Below, one piece after another: positions 24,595 to 33,006 of a DNA stretch of 64,000 nt. The position numbers and the translations under genes were made by a program. Every line of letters begins with the position of its first letter. Positions within the stretch are counted from its first letter, which is position 1. The stretch spans positions 1 through 64,000 of the forward strand of contig NZ_RFFH01000014.1 of NCBI RefSeq assembly GCF_003696265.1, in the 5' to 3' direction. The notes beneath the pieces are model-generated. The model had not been told where the DNA came from. It did not search any database and was given only the letters and a program-made list of their open reading frames with translations. The stretch comes from Nocardia stercoris. GTDB taxonomy: Bacteria > Actinomycetota > Actinomycetes > Mycobacteriales > Mycobacteriaceae.

Positions 24595-26815
24595 TCCGGC
24601 TGCCGGGCCACCAGTTGGCCCGGCCCAGCAGGCGCATCACCGCCGGCACCAGCACCAGCCGGACCAGCACCGCGTCCAGCCCGACCGCCGTGGCGATGGC
24701 GAGCCCGAACTGCTTCAGCTCCAAGACATCCGCGGTGAGCAGCGCGAGCAGGATGACCACCATGACGGCCGCCGCGGCGGTGATCGGGCGCGCGGTGTGC
24801 TCGAGACCCGCCGCGACCGCCTGCTGATTGCGTTCGCCCGCATCGACATCGGCGGCGTCCGGTGCCGCGGCCCGGTTCAGCCATTCCTCCCGGACCCGGC
24901 CGAGCAGGAACACCTCGTAGTCCATGGACAGCCCGAACAGCACCACGAAGACCGTGACCGGCAGATAGACCTGCACGAACCCGACCGGCGTGAAATGCAG
25001 CAGCCGCGCGCCGTGTCCCCACTGGAACACCGCCACCGCGAGACCCACCGAGGCGGCGGTGACCAGCAGGTTGATCAGCACCGCCTTGATCGGCAGCACC
25101 ACACTGCGGAACGCCAAGGCCAGCAGCGCCAGTGACATCAGCACCACCAGGCCCACCACCCAGCCGGTCTTCGCCTTCGTCTCGGTGGCCAGATCCAGGA
25201 ACTGCGCGGTGGCGCCGCCGACCGTGCTGTCGGCCGGAGCCGCGGCCCGCAGATCGCGCACGAGCGCGGTGGCGGCGGCCGAATCCGGTGCGACGGCGGG
25301 GATCACGGTCACCAGCGTCCGGCCGTCGGCCTGCACGGGGGTGATCGCCCAGACCCGTTCGTCGGCGCGGAAGCGGCCGACGAACCGGTCGGTGGCCTCG
25401 CGCCCCATCGAATCCTGCACTCCCCCAACGGGTCCGGTCACCACGATCTGCACCGGCCCCTGCAGGCCCGGTGTGAACTGTTGCGACAGTACGGTGTTCG
25501 CCCGCCCGGATTCGGTGCCGGCCAGCGCACTGCCACCCAGATCGAGCCCGTAGTGCATGCCGCCCAACGGAATCGAGGCCACACCCAGCACCGCCACGGC
25601 TACCACCGCGTAGCGCACCGGGCGCCGCATCACGTGCCGGCCCCAGCGCGTCCAGCGTCCGCTGACCTCCCGCGAGCCCAGCCGCGCGTCCACCGGAACT
25701 GCCCAGCTGGGCAGACTCCACGCGTTGACCCGCGGCCCGAGCACCGCGAGCAGGGCCGGCAGCGCGCTCAGCGCCACCACCAGCAGCGAGAGCACCGTGG
25801 CCGAGATACCGACCGAAATCTCGTGGAATACCGGCGAATCAACGACCAGCAGCGACGACAGGGTGATCATCACGATCAGCCCGGACACCGTGATCGTGCG
25901 CCCGGCGGTAGCCACCGCGACCCCGACGGCCCGCGCCACCCCGGCACGGTCGGAGCGGTCGGCGATGCCGGCCCGCGCCAGTTCCTCCCGGAACCGGCTC
26001 ACCACGAACAGCGCATAGTCCAGCGCCACACCGGTTCCCAGCGTGGTGGCCACCGTGACCACCAGTGCGCTGAAGTTCATCACCGGCATCAGCGCGGCGA
26101 TCACCCCGAAGGTGGTGAGCAGGCCGATCCCGGCCACCACCATCGGCAGTCCCGCCGCCACCACCGAGCCGAAGGCGGCCAGCAGCAGGACCAGCGCGAT
26201 CGGGAGCCCGATCGCCTCCGCTCGCGCGGTGTCGGCCTTCTCGGTGGCGGCCAGATCGTCGGTGGCGGGCGAGTATCCGGTGGTCGCCACCTCGACACCC
26301 TGGGCGCTCTTGTCGGCCAAGGCATCCCGCACCGACAGCGCGTCACGGGCCCGCTGATGCGGGTCGGCGGAACGCAATTCGAGCACCGCGACGGCGGCGT
26401 GCCGGTCGGGCGCGATCGCCCGCGTGGCGAGCGGATTACCGAGCTCGAACGGGCTCTGCACACCCGCGACACCGTTCGCGTTCCGCGCCGCGCCCATCGC
26501 GGCGTCGACCACCTGCCGGTAGCCGGGATCGTCGACCGTGCGGTCGGCCGAGCTGAACACGATCAGGTCGACCTCCCCGCCCAGCGACCCGAAATGCTGC
26601 CGGACCAGGTCGGCCGCCCGCGCCGACTCCGAGTGCGACACCGAGATGTCGGCCGGGGGCAGGTAGGTGGCGATCGTGGAATAGCCTGCGGCACAGGCGA
26701 TCAGCACTAGCAGCCAGATGCCGAGCACCACCCGGGCATGCCGGGCCACGAACTCGCCCCAGCGGTACCCGAGGGTCCGCCCGGTCACTGCCTCGATCTC
26801 GGTCGCGGTACTCAC
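24578..26815 (-). CDS. MMPL-family RND exporter (cluster export protein)
   Basis: The 745-residue protein has the RND layout: an N-terminal helix, an extracytoplasmic domain (about 60-180), six helices, a second extracytoplasmic domain (about 400-530) and six more helices. The helix-4-type motifs GVALDYALFVVSRFREELA and LSMDYEVFLLGRVREEW occur in each half, as in MmpL and ActII-3-like transporters. The GTG at 26815 has GAGGAA six bases upstream. It is the last gene of the biosynthetic cluster, 67 bases after the FAAL gene. FAAL-MMPL pairing in mycobacteria is typical of exported lipids, which supports the view that the product leaves the cytoplasm. Confidence 0.92.
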   Translation of the reverse strand: MSTATEIEAVTGRTLGYRWGEFVARHARVVLGIWLLVLIACAAGYSTIATYLPPADISVSHSESARAADLVRQHFGSLGGEVDLIVFSSADRTVDDPGYRQVVDAAMGAARNANGVAGVQSPFELGNPLATRAIAPDRHAAVAVLELRSADPHQRARDALSVRDALADKSAQGVEVATTGYSPATDDLAATEKADTARAEAIGLPIALVLLLAAFGSVVAAGLPMVVAGIGLLTTFGVIAALMPVMNFSALVVTVATTLGTGVALDYALFVVSRFREELARAGIADRSDRAGVARAVGVAVATAGRTITVSGLIVMITLSSLLVVDSPVFHEISVGISATVLSLLVVALSALPALLAVLGPRVNAWSLPSWAVPVDARLGSREVSGRWTRWGRHVMRRPVRYAVVAVAVLGVASIPLGGMHYGLDLGGSALAGTESGRANTVLSQQFTPGLQGPVQIVVTGPVGGVQDSMGREATDRFVGRFRADERVWAITPVQADGRTLVTVIPAVAPDSAAATALVRDLRAAAPADSTVGGATAQFLDLATETKAKTGWVVGLVVLMSLALLALAFRSVVLPIKAVLINLLVTAASVGLAVAVFQWGHGARLLHFTPVGFVQVYLPVTVFVVLFGLSMDYEVFLLGRVREEWLNRAAAPDAADVDAGERNQQAVAAGLEHTARPITAAAAVMVVILLALLTADVLELKQFGLAIATAVGLDAVLVRLVLVPAVMRLLGRANWWPGSRISRVA

Positions 26816-26882
26816 GCCCGTTCCTCGCTTCCTCCGGCGTACGCATGGCACGTCGAGTGCACCGGTTCGGCACACCGTTCGC

Positions 26883-28568
26883 TCACGCGTGCGCCTCGAT
26901 CGGTTCCACGCGCCGGCCGGGCAGTTCACCGGCCTGCCACTGCTGCCACATCATGCGTCGGCGTGGCTTCCCGCTGGAGGTGCGCAAGATCATCGCGGGC
27001 GGTCCGGCGACTACGGTGACATCCACGGTGGTGCCGAATTCCTTGCGCAGCAACAGATATGTGTCCTGCGCCCAGGTACCGGGCGCGGTGGCCGCGAAGA
27101 CCACGACACCGGGCCGGCCGGCCTCGGTGACGGCCACCGTCGCGAGTTTGCGGCGCGCGATGCCGGTCTCCGCGGCGATCCGGGTATCGAGGTCCTCGGC
27201 ATAGACGCTGCGGCCGTTGACCTTCAGGCTGGTGCCCATCCGGCCCAGCACGTACAGGTCGCCGCCGTGGACGAAGCCGGCGTCGCCGGTCCACAGCCGC
27301 CCGTCGCGGAAGGTGTCGCAGTCGGAGTCGCCGCCGTGATAGCCGGCGGCCACCGAGCTGCCGGAGACGACGATCTCCCCGATGTGCCCGTCCGGCAGTG
27401 CCGTTGCGTCCTCGCCGCGGATCTCGACGCCGATACCGGTGTCCGGCGACGGCATCCCGTGCCCCGCGAGCCAATTGCCCGCGCCGTCGACATCGTCGAG
27501 TTCCGCCGTGGCGAGAATCGGTGCGGGCGCGCCGAATCGGACCGCTTGCGGGTCCAGTCGGACCAGCCGCTGTTCCTGTCCGTAGCTGCGGGTCGTGACC
27601 GCCACCGTGTTCTCGGCCAGCCCGTACGCCGGGTACACCACGTTCTCGGTCACCCCGGCCGATCGCACGAACTCGTCGAACCGGTGCAGTACCTCGGGGT
27701 CGACGTGCTCGGCGCCCACCACGACGGCCCTCATAGCGCTGAGGTCCAGGGTGGCCAGCCGGGCCGGTTTCACTCGCCGCACCACGTAGGCCAGGCCGAA
27801 CGTGGGGCACGCGGCGTGCCGCGCCTTGCCCGGCGTGAAGCACTCCAGCCAGCGCGCCGGGTCCCGGACGAACTGGTCGGGCCGCATCAGCCACAGGTCC
27901 AACTGCCGCCCGATCGGGAACAGCAGGGCGCCGATCAGGCCCATATCGTGGTGCAACGGCAGCCAGGACGCGAAGCCGCCGTGGAAACCGATCCGGGCGA
28001 ACTCGTCGAGCGCGCCGAAGTTGGCGGTCAGGTTGTCCCAGGTGACCCGCACGCCGCGCGGCGTGCCGGTCGATCCGGACGTGAACTGCAGCAGCGCCAC
28101 GGCCGACTGTTCGGGGTCGGCGGGTAGCGGGCCGGCCGGCGCCTGCTCCAGTGCGTCGGGGGTGCTGATCACCGTCTCGATCCCGGCTCGTTCGACCGCG
28201 GTCGTGACCAGGGATTCGTACGCCGCGATCGTCAGCACGACCTTCGGCCGGGCCTGCACCAGGATGCCGCGCAGCAGCTCGACATAGGCGTCGGGCGCGT
28301 CGAACAGTGGCGGCGCCAGCGGCGCGATGGTCGCCCCGGCCGCCCACACCGCGTAGATGGCTGTCACCGAACGGATCTCGGTGGGCATGACCAGGCAGAC
28401 GACGTCGTCGCGGCCCACGCCGAGACCCGCCAGGCCGGCGGCCGCGCGCAGCGCGGCGGCGGCGAGGTCGGGGTAGGAGGTCCGGATCCACTCGCCGTTG
28501 TCGGCGAGCAGGTGCATCCCGGCGTCGGCGCGCGGCGCGGCCAGCCACGCCGCCGGGCGCGGCGTCAC
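26883..28568 (-). CDS. Fatty-acyl-AMP ligase (FAAL)
   Basis: The 561-residue adenylating enzyme activates a fatty acid as acyl-AMP and is expected to load it on a carrier protein. The phosphate-binding loop is FTSGSTGTPRGV (about 162-173), the FAAL-type SWLPLHHDMGLIG follows (about 201-213), and the catalytic lysine is in SSGKPRRR at the C-terminus. A segment consistent with the FAAL-specific insertion (RQLDLWLMRPDQFVRDPARWLE) is present, which favours carrier-protein rather than CoA loading. The GTG at 28568 overlaps the stop of the methyltransferase gene as GTGA. Its acceptor is probably one of the two carrier proteins encoded in the same operon. Confidence 0.9.
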   Translation of the reverse strand: MTPRPAAWLAAPRADAGMHLLADNGEWIRTSYPDLAAAALRAAAGLAGLGVGRDDVVCLVMPTEIRSVTAIYAVWAAGATIAPLAPPLFDAPDAYVELLRGILVQARPKVVLTIAAYESLVTTAVERAGIETVISTPDALEQAPAGPLPADPEQSAVALLQFTSGSTGTPRGVRVTWDNLTANFGALDEFARIGFHGGFASWLPLHHDMGLIGALLFPIGRQLDLWLMRPDQFVRDPARWLECFTPGKARHAACPTFGLAYVVRRVKPARLATLDLSAMRAVVVGAEHVDPEVLHRFDEFVRSAGVTENVVYPAYGLAENTVAVTTRSYGQEQRLVRLDPQAVRFGAPAPILATAELDDVDGAGNWLAGHGMPSPDTGIGVEIRGEDATALPDGHIGEIVVSGSSVAAGYHGGDSDCDTFRDGRLWTGDAGFVHGGDLYVLGRMGTSLKVNGRSVYAEDLDTRIAAETGIARRKLATVAVTEAGRPGVVVFAATAPGTWAQDTYLLLRKEFGTTVDVTVVAGPPAMILRTSSGKPRRRMMWQQWQAGELPGRRVEPIEAHA

Positions 28569-29152
28569 CAGACCCCCGGCACCAGTCGCGCCGAAACCCG
28601 CTGGTACTCGGCGTATTCCGCGCCCAGCGCGCCGGCCAGCGCCTGCTCCTCGACCGCGATGCGCGGCAGATACCCGAGCACCGGGATCACGACCACCAGG
28701 ACCACGCAGACCGGGTTCGCGGTCGCCAGGCCGACACCGAGGGTGGTCAGCAGCGCGCCCGTGTACGACGGGTGCCGCACCAGCCGGTACGGCCCGGAGG
28801 TGACCAGCCGGTGCTCGGTCTGGATCGTCACGACCGGCTGGAAGAAGGACCCCAGCGTGCGGACCGCCCACATCCGGAACCCGATGCCCGCCCACAACAC
28901 CACGATGCCCAGCCAGAACCAGACGGCCGCGCCCGGTAGGCGCAGCGCGTGCAACGGGATCGCGACGGCGAGCGCCAGTGCCACCGAGCCGTAGACCGCG
29001 GCCAGCAACGGCCAGACGCTGCCCCGGTCCTGGTCGCTCCCCTCGGCCGACACGCTGCGGCCCTGCACGAAGATGAAGGTCTCGGCGGCCATCCAGCCCG
29101 CCAGCGACAACCAGAACACCACGGCGGCGAGGCCGGACGAATTTCCCAACAC
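28565..29152 (-). CDS. Isoprenylcysteine carboxyl methyltransferase-like membrane methyltransferase
   Basis: The 195-residue protein has four to five hydrophobic helices and the ICMT/phospholipid-methyltransferase signature SGPYRLVRHPSYTGALL, followed by RIAVEEQALAGALGAEYAEYQ and a short tail. Members methylate carboxylates, amines or other lipid headgroups at the membrane using SAM. In this operon it may methylate an acidic or amino group of the product, possibly the one introduced by the DUF3419 enzyme. The GTG at 29152 follows AAGGGA with seven bases between; a TTG lies directly after it. It sits 17 bases after the GNAT stop. Confidence 0.85.
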   Translation of the reverse strand: MLGNSSGLAAVVFWLSLAGWMAAETFIFVQGRSVSAEGSDQDRGSVWPLLAAVYGSVALALAVAIPLHALRLPGAAVWFWLGIVVLWAGIGFRMWAVRTLGSFFQPVVTIQTEHRLVTSGPYRLVRHPSYTGALLTTLGVGLATANPVCVVLVVVIPVLGYLPRIAVEEQALAGALGAEYAEYQRVSARLVPGVW

Positions 29153-29169
29153 AGCCAGATCCCTTGGAC

Positions 29170-30297
29170 TCAGACGTTACTGATCTCGAAGTGCAGCGGC
29201 CGGTCGGCCGACAGCGCCACCCGCTCGCCCGGGCCGACCCGGTCGATGGTCACGTTGACGTCGGCCGGCTGAGCCAGCAGACCCGAGAACGCTGCCAGCA
29301 GTGGATCGTTGCGATCCAGCCCGACGGTGAAGATCGAATAGCCCTCGGCGCGCAGCCAATTGCTGCCCGCCACCAGCAGCGCGCGCAGTGTGGCGGTGTC
29401 GCCGGGGTGCACGCACAGGTGAACGGCGTTGCGGTAGCGCAGTTCCCGGCCCGGAGCCGGCAGCTTCGCCACGCCGGTCACCGCGGCGAACAGGTTGAAC
29501 AGCGGCACCAGTGGCCGCATCGCGGCCGAGTACTTCACCACCCGCATCTGTTTCATGGTGTGCTGATCCCACAGGCCCATGAAGCCCACGATCGCGTCGT
29601 CGCGGCGCCGACGCGCGACGAGATAGTCCGAGGGCGCCAAACCCGGTGCGACGGTGAGCCATTGCTCGAACCCGTCGTGGTCGAGCACCGCGGTGCCGTT
29701 GCGGCGGGGCGCGATCTGCTGCCACAGCGCGGCCATTTCCCGGAAGTCCGCGCGCACCGCGCGGTCGACCACGACCCGCTGATCGCGCTGCCGGCGCGGG
29801 AACAGCAGCGGCACACTCAGCGACCGCAGGCTGCCGGCCCGGCGCATCGGCGTCCCGCTCCCGGTCAGGGTGGTGAACATCCGCTCCACCGGCGTGTTGC
29901 CGTCCAGCACGGTGAGGATCTTCACGCCGTCGGCGCCCACCCATTCGGTGGCCACCTCGTGTGCCCAGCGCATCAGGCCGATGCCGATCCCGTCGCGCCG
30001 GAAGTCGGGGTGCACCTTCATGTCCCCGATGTAGGCGGCATAGGTGGGCTCGCCCTCGAGGTAGACGTGCTTGCGCGCCACCCCGATACACGCGATCGGG
30101 GTGCCGTCCGGGCCGTCCACGACGCCCACCCGCCACGGGTCGCCCTCGAGCCGGCTCAGCGCGAAGAACGACGGGTAGCGGTCCACGCACAGCGAGATGT
30201 CGCCGTCCATCGGGCAGACCGAGGCCAGGTCGGCCAGGATCGGGTCGTCGGCGGCGGCCGCCTCGCGCACGACGAGTTCGGTACCGGTCGAGGTCAT
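29170..30297 (-). CDS. GNAT-family acyltransferase
   Basis: The 375-residue protein has an N-terminal GNAT domain (about 5-150), with the acyl-CoA-binding loop in VHPDFRRDGIGIGLMRWA, and a second, less conserved GNAT-like half (about 195-370). It lacks membrane segments. GNATs transfer an acyl group to an amine or, less often, a hydroxyl. The ATG at 30297 overlaps the stop of the DUF3419 gene as ATGA, so it is firmly part of the operon. It could acylate the amine of the 3-amino-3-carboxypropyl group, or act as a self-protection acetyltransferase; neither is shown by the sequence. Confidence 0.82.
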   Translation of the reverse strand: MTSTGTELVVREAAAADDPILADLASVCPMDGDISLCVDRYPSFFALSRLEGDPWRVGVVDGPDGTPIACIGVARKHVYLEGEPTYAAYIGDMKVHPDFRRDGIGIGLMRWAHEVATEWVGADGVKILTVLDGNTPVERMFTTLTGSGTPMRRAGSLRSLSVPLLFPRRQRDQRVVVDRAVRADFREMAALWQQIAPRRNGTAVLDHDGFEQWLTVAPGLAPSDYLVARRRRDDAIVGFMGLWDQHTMKQMRVVKYSAAMRPLVPLFNLFAAVTGVAKLPAPGRELRYRNAVHLCVHPGDTATLRALLVAGSNWLRAEGYSIFTVGLDRNDPLLAAFSGLLAQPADVNVTIDRVGPGERVALSADRPLHFEISNV

Positions 30298-31433
30298 CGG
30301 GACTCCGTCTCCTTCACGATGGGTGCAGAATCGGTCTTGACGGTGCACACCGCGAACCGGCGCTGTACCAGCGAACGGTCGGTGCGCATGAGGGTTTCGC
30401 CGTAGGCGCGGTCCTCGCGAACCGCGTCCTGCCACTGCGCGGGAACCTCGTTCCAGCCCAGGAAGTTGCGGAAGACCAGCCGCGCACCGGGTTTCGCGGT
30501 GCGCACGATCTCGGTGAACAGGTCGTCGATGGTGGCCGCGTCCAGCCATTCACAGATGTTGGACAGCGCGAAGCCCGCCACGCTGGAGTCGGGGAGGGTG
30601 CGCAGCTGGTCGGCGAACGAGCCGTCGACCAGTCGCAGCGCGTCGGGCCGGTGCTTGCCCACCAGATACGGTGGCAGGCCCTCGGGTTCGGCGGCCGGGT
30701 AGCTGCCCCGGATCAGGTAGTGCAGGAAGTAGTTGTCGCGCACCGGAAGTTCGGTGAGCGTGTACTCCACCACCTTGCGGAAGTGCTCGGCGAAGGCCAC
30801 CTGGCCCAGCTGCGCGAAGAACACCGGGTCGTAGGTGCGGTTCATGGTGGCGCGGTTGAACATCAGGTCGAACATGCGTTGCCAGGCGCGGGTGTTCCAG
30901 CGAGTGTCGTAGAACTCGCGCTGACTGGCCACGTCGGGCAGGGCCAGCAGCTCCTCCATTCGCCGCTGCCGGTGCACGGTCGCCCGGAACAGCGGAAGTG
31001 CCGCGCGCGCGGCGCGTTCGGTGACACCGCAGCCGAGTACGCCGCGCGCGAGGGCCTTCGGGCGGGCGTCCCAGTAGCGGCGCGCGCCCAGCGACAGCTC
31101 CTCGCGCAGTTGCGCGTACTGTCGTTGCCGCAGCGCGGGATTGGCGTCGACGGCGCCCAGCATGGCGGCCGCGTCCTGCGGCCCCAGCGCGGCCAGCGCC
31201 GCGGACTTCAGTTCCACCAGGTGGTTCTGCGACCGGTTCAGGTCGACGGCGGTGACGTCGACGGCACCGGCCGCGATCAGCGACAGCGCGGTACAGCCGC
31301 CGGAGGACACGATCACGATCGGGCCGTCCAGGTGCCCGCGCAGCGCCTCGAGCTCGAGCCGCGGGTCCTCCCGGACCTGGGCGAAGAACAGCCGTTCGTC
31401 GACGGCGCCCGGTAGTTCGGTGCGGTTCAGCAT
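30294..31433 (-). CDS. DUF3419 / BtaA-like S-adenosylmethionine 3-amino-3-carboxypropyltransferase
   Basis: The 379-residue protein matches the DUF3419 family, whose best-known member BtaA moves the 3-amino-3-carboxypropyl group of SAM to diacylglycerol in betaine-lipid synthesis. The SAM-binding region is IVIVSSGGCTALSLIAAGAVDVTAVDLN (about 40-67), and the long helical middle plus FALSNICEWLDAATIDDLFTEIVRTAKPGARLVFRNFLG are typical. Here it lies inside a biosynthetic operon with no BtaB-type N-methyltransferase beside it, so betaine-lipid synthesis is unlikely and a new acceptor is possible. The ATG overlaps the carrier-protein stop by seven bases. The reaction is inferred from the family. 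Confidence 0.85.
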   Translation of the reverse strand: MLNRTELPGAVDERLFFAQVREDPRLELEALRGHLDGPIVIVSSGGCTALSLIAAGAVDVTAVDLNRSQNHLVELKSAALAALGPQDAAAMLGAVDANPALRQRQYAQLREELSLGARRYWDARPKALARGVLGCGVTERAARAALPLFRATVHRQRRMEELLALPDVASQREFYDTRWNTRAWQRMFDLMFNRATMNRTYDPVFFAQLGQVAFAEHFRKVVEYTLTELPVRDNYFLHYLIRGSYPAAEPEGLPPYLVGKHRPDALRLVDGSFADQLRTLPDSSVAGFALSNICEWLDAATIDDLFTEIVRTAKPGARLVFRNFLGWNEVPAQWQDAVREDRAYGETLMRTDRSLVQRRFAVCTVKTDSAPIVKETESR

Positions 31434-31774
31434 TCGGCTGCGCCCGTCACTGCCGACTCCTGCGCCGAATCGTCTTGGGCAGCCACCGAATCCGGTTCCG
31501 GGGCGGCCGATCCCGACGCGGCAGCCGAGTCCCCACCGGCCCGCTCCGACTGCAGCAGGGTGACCAGGTCACCCAGCGTCTGCACGGTCCCGAGCTGGCT
31601 CTGGGTGAAGATGACGTCGAATTCCTCCTGGACGTCGATGATCATCTCCACCAGCGCGAAGCTGTCGCCGACCAGGTCGCGGACCTTGGTCTGCTCGGTC
31701 AGGGTGCCCGGGACGATCGGGAGCAACTGATGGATCCGCTCCGCGACATCGTCGAAGGTGATCTCGGGCAGCAT
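31427..31774 (-). CDS. Nested acyl carrier protein from an internal in-frame start
   Basis: Within the transferase-carrier fusion, AGGAGG lies eight bases before an ATG at 31774, in the same frame. This would yield a free 115-residue carrier protein starting MLPEITFDDVAERIHQ, with Ser38 as the phosphopantetheine site (GDSFALVE). The start coincides with the expected N-terminus of a stand-alone carrier protein. The same six bases encode Arg-Arg in the fusion. It could reflect a recent loss of the stop codon between two genes, or a deliberate dual product that gives excess carrier over transferase. Confidence 0.7.
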   Translation of the reverse strand: MLPEITFDDVAERIHQLLPIVPGTLTEQTKVRDLVGDSFALVEMIIDVQEEFDVIFTQSQLGTVQTLGDLVTLLQSERAGGDSAAASGSAAPEPDSVAAQDDSAQESAVTGAAEC

Positions 31775-32401
31775 GACGGTGTTCCTCCTGGGGTGGACGG
31801 TGGCGAGCGCCGGCTCGGTTGCGGCGAGGGCCACCGCCACCGTGGTGTACAGGCCCGCCCGGAAGTCCGAGCGGTAGCAGAAGCGCAGCCCCGGGCTACC
31901 GGGCTTGTGAGCGGTGCCGGTGGGCGCGGCGGGATCGTCGAGCCGGTAATCGGTCAGCAGCGCACCGGCATTGGCGGGATCGGCCTTGAACAGGGCCTCC
32001 TTGATCGTCCACAACCGCAGGTGCGCGGCGGGATCGGTGGCGGCGTCGAGCTCGCCGGGGCGCAGGAAGAACCGGGCGGTGCGCGGGTCGACCGCACGGG
32101 GTGCCTCGAGATCGATGCCGACTCCGGCGATCCGGTCGGTCGCGCCGACCGTGAGTGCGGCCGCCGACCGGATACCGCTGTGGCTCAACGACAATCGACG
32201 GTGCGGGAAGCTGAGCGCCGCGGTGTCGGATCCCAGGCCCGCGCACGCCGCGGCCAGTTTGAGCGCACGCCGCGAGTGCAGGAACTCGCGGCGCCGGGCG
32301 GCGGTAGGCAGGCCGGCGAACTGATCCCGTTCGCCCGCACTGAGATCCGCCGCCGTGACTGGCGCGGCGGCGGTGACCACCAGCACAGCGGTGGTGCTCA
32401 C
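31427..32401 (-). CDS. Fused 4'-phosphopantetheinyl transferase and acyl carrier protein
   Basis: A single 324-residue frame joins an Sfp-type phosphopantetheinyl transferase (about 1-205) to a carrier protein (210-285) and an acidic Ala/Ser tail. The transferase has the magnesium motif GVGIDLEAP and the WTIKEALFKAD motif. The carrier has its attachment serine in VGDSFALVEM. The GTG start at 32401 overlaps the ferritin-like gene's stop as GTGA. No stop codon separates the two domains, but the join region itself contains a strong ribosome-binding site and an ATG (see the nested feature), so both fused and free carrier protein may be made. The transferase presumably activates this and the second carrier of the cluster. 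Confidence 0.88.
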   Translation of the reverse strand: MSTTAVLVVTAAAPVTAADLSAGERDQFAGLPTAARRREFLHSRRALKLAAACAGLGSDTAALSFPHRRLSLSHSGIRSAAALTVGATDRIAGVGIDLEAPRAVDPRTARFFLRPGELDAATDPAAHLRLWTIKEALFKADPANAGALLTDYRLDDPAAPTGTAHKPGSPGLRFCYRSDFRAGLYTTVAVALAATEPALATVHPRRNTVMLPEITFDDVAERIHQLLPIVPGTLTEQTKVRDLVGDSFALVEMIIDVQEEFDVIFTQSQLGTVQTLGDLVTLLQSERAGGDSAAASGSAAPEPDSVAAQDDSAQESAVTGAAEC

Positions 32402-33006
32402 CGCTGACTCCGGATCTCGGATTGTTCGGCCAGGAACTCGGCGCGTTCACCGTATTCGGCGAGGGTCTCGGCGTAGATGTCCTTGTCGGCGGCGTCGAAC
32501 CGGGCCAGCGTCTCGGAGATCCGGTCCGCGCCGTACTTGTCGCCCATCTCCTTGAGCGCCTGGTTGACGTAGGCGACGTGCCAGCGCTCGTCGATCATGA
32601 TCTTCTCGATGGTCTCGCGCACCGCCGGATGGGTGGCCGGCATTCGCAGGTGCTGCCGGTACTGCGCGATGACCCGCTTCTCGAAGACCTGGGTGATGGC
32701 CATGACCTCCATGAGGTTGGCCGGGACACCGATGGCGTCGAGGTATCGGTCCTGGTAGCTGCGGCCGAGCTTGATCGGCAGGTGGTCCAGGCCGTCGATG
32801 CACTGGGTCCACCAGTTGGCGTGGTTGGCCTCGTCGGAGAAGTGGTGGGTGACATCGATCTGCAACGGCCCCCTGATGGTGCGCGCGATGCGGCCGAAGA
32901 ACAGGGCGCCGTTGATCTCGGACGAGCGGTAGAAGCTGAGCAGCCACAGGTCGTTCTCGGTGATCGACGTACCGTTGCCGGTGATCCGGTTACCGGGCAG
33001 GGACAT
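32398..33006 (-). CDS. Ferritin-like diiron protein, probable oxygenase
   Basis: The 202-residue, all-helical protein has the ligand pattern of a ferritin-like diiron site: Glu in FYRSSEINGALFF, Glu and His in HFSDEANHANWW, Glu in TQVFEKRVIAQ and Glu and His in IDERWHVAYVN. It has no membrane segment and no leader. Such small ferritin-fold proteins in biosynthetic clusters perform oxidations such as hydroxylation, desaturation or N-oxidation; which applies here is unknown. The ATG at 33006 has AGGAGG four bases upstream and lies 17 bases inside the 3' end of the reductase gene. The cluster encodes a second, AurF-like diiron enzyme. Confidence 0.82.
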   Translation of the reverse strand: MSLPGNRITGNGTSITENDLWLLSFYRSSEINGALFFGRIARTIRGPLQIDVTHHFSDEANHANWWTQCIDGLDHLPIKLGRSYQDRYLDAIGVPANLMEVMAITQVFEKRVIAQYRQHLRMPATHPAVRETIEKIMIDERWHVAYVNQALKEMGDKYGADRISETLARFDAADKDIYAETLAEYGERAEFLAEQSEIRSQR

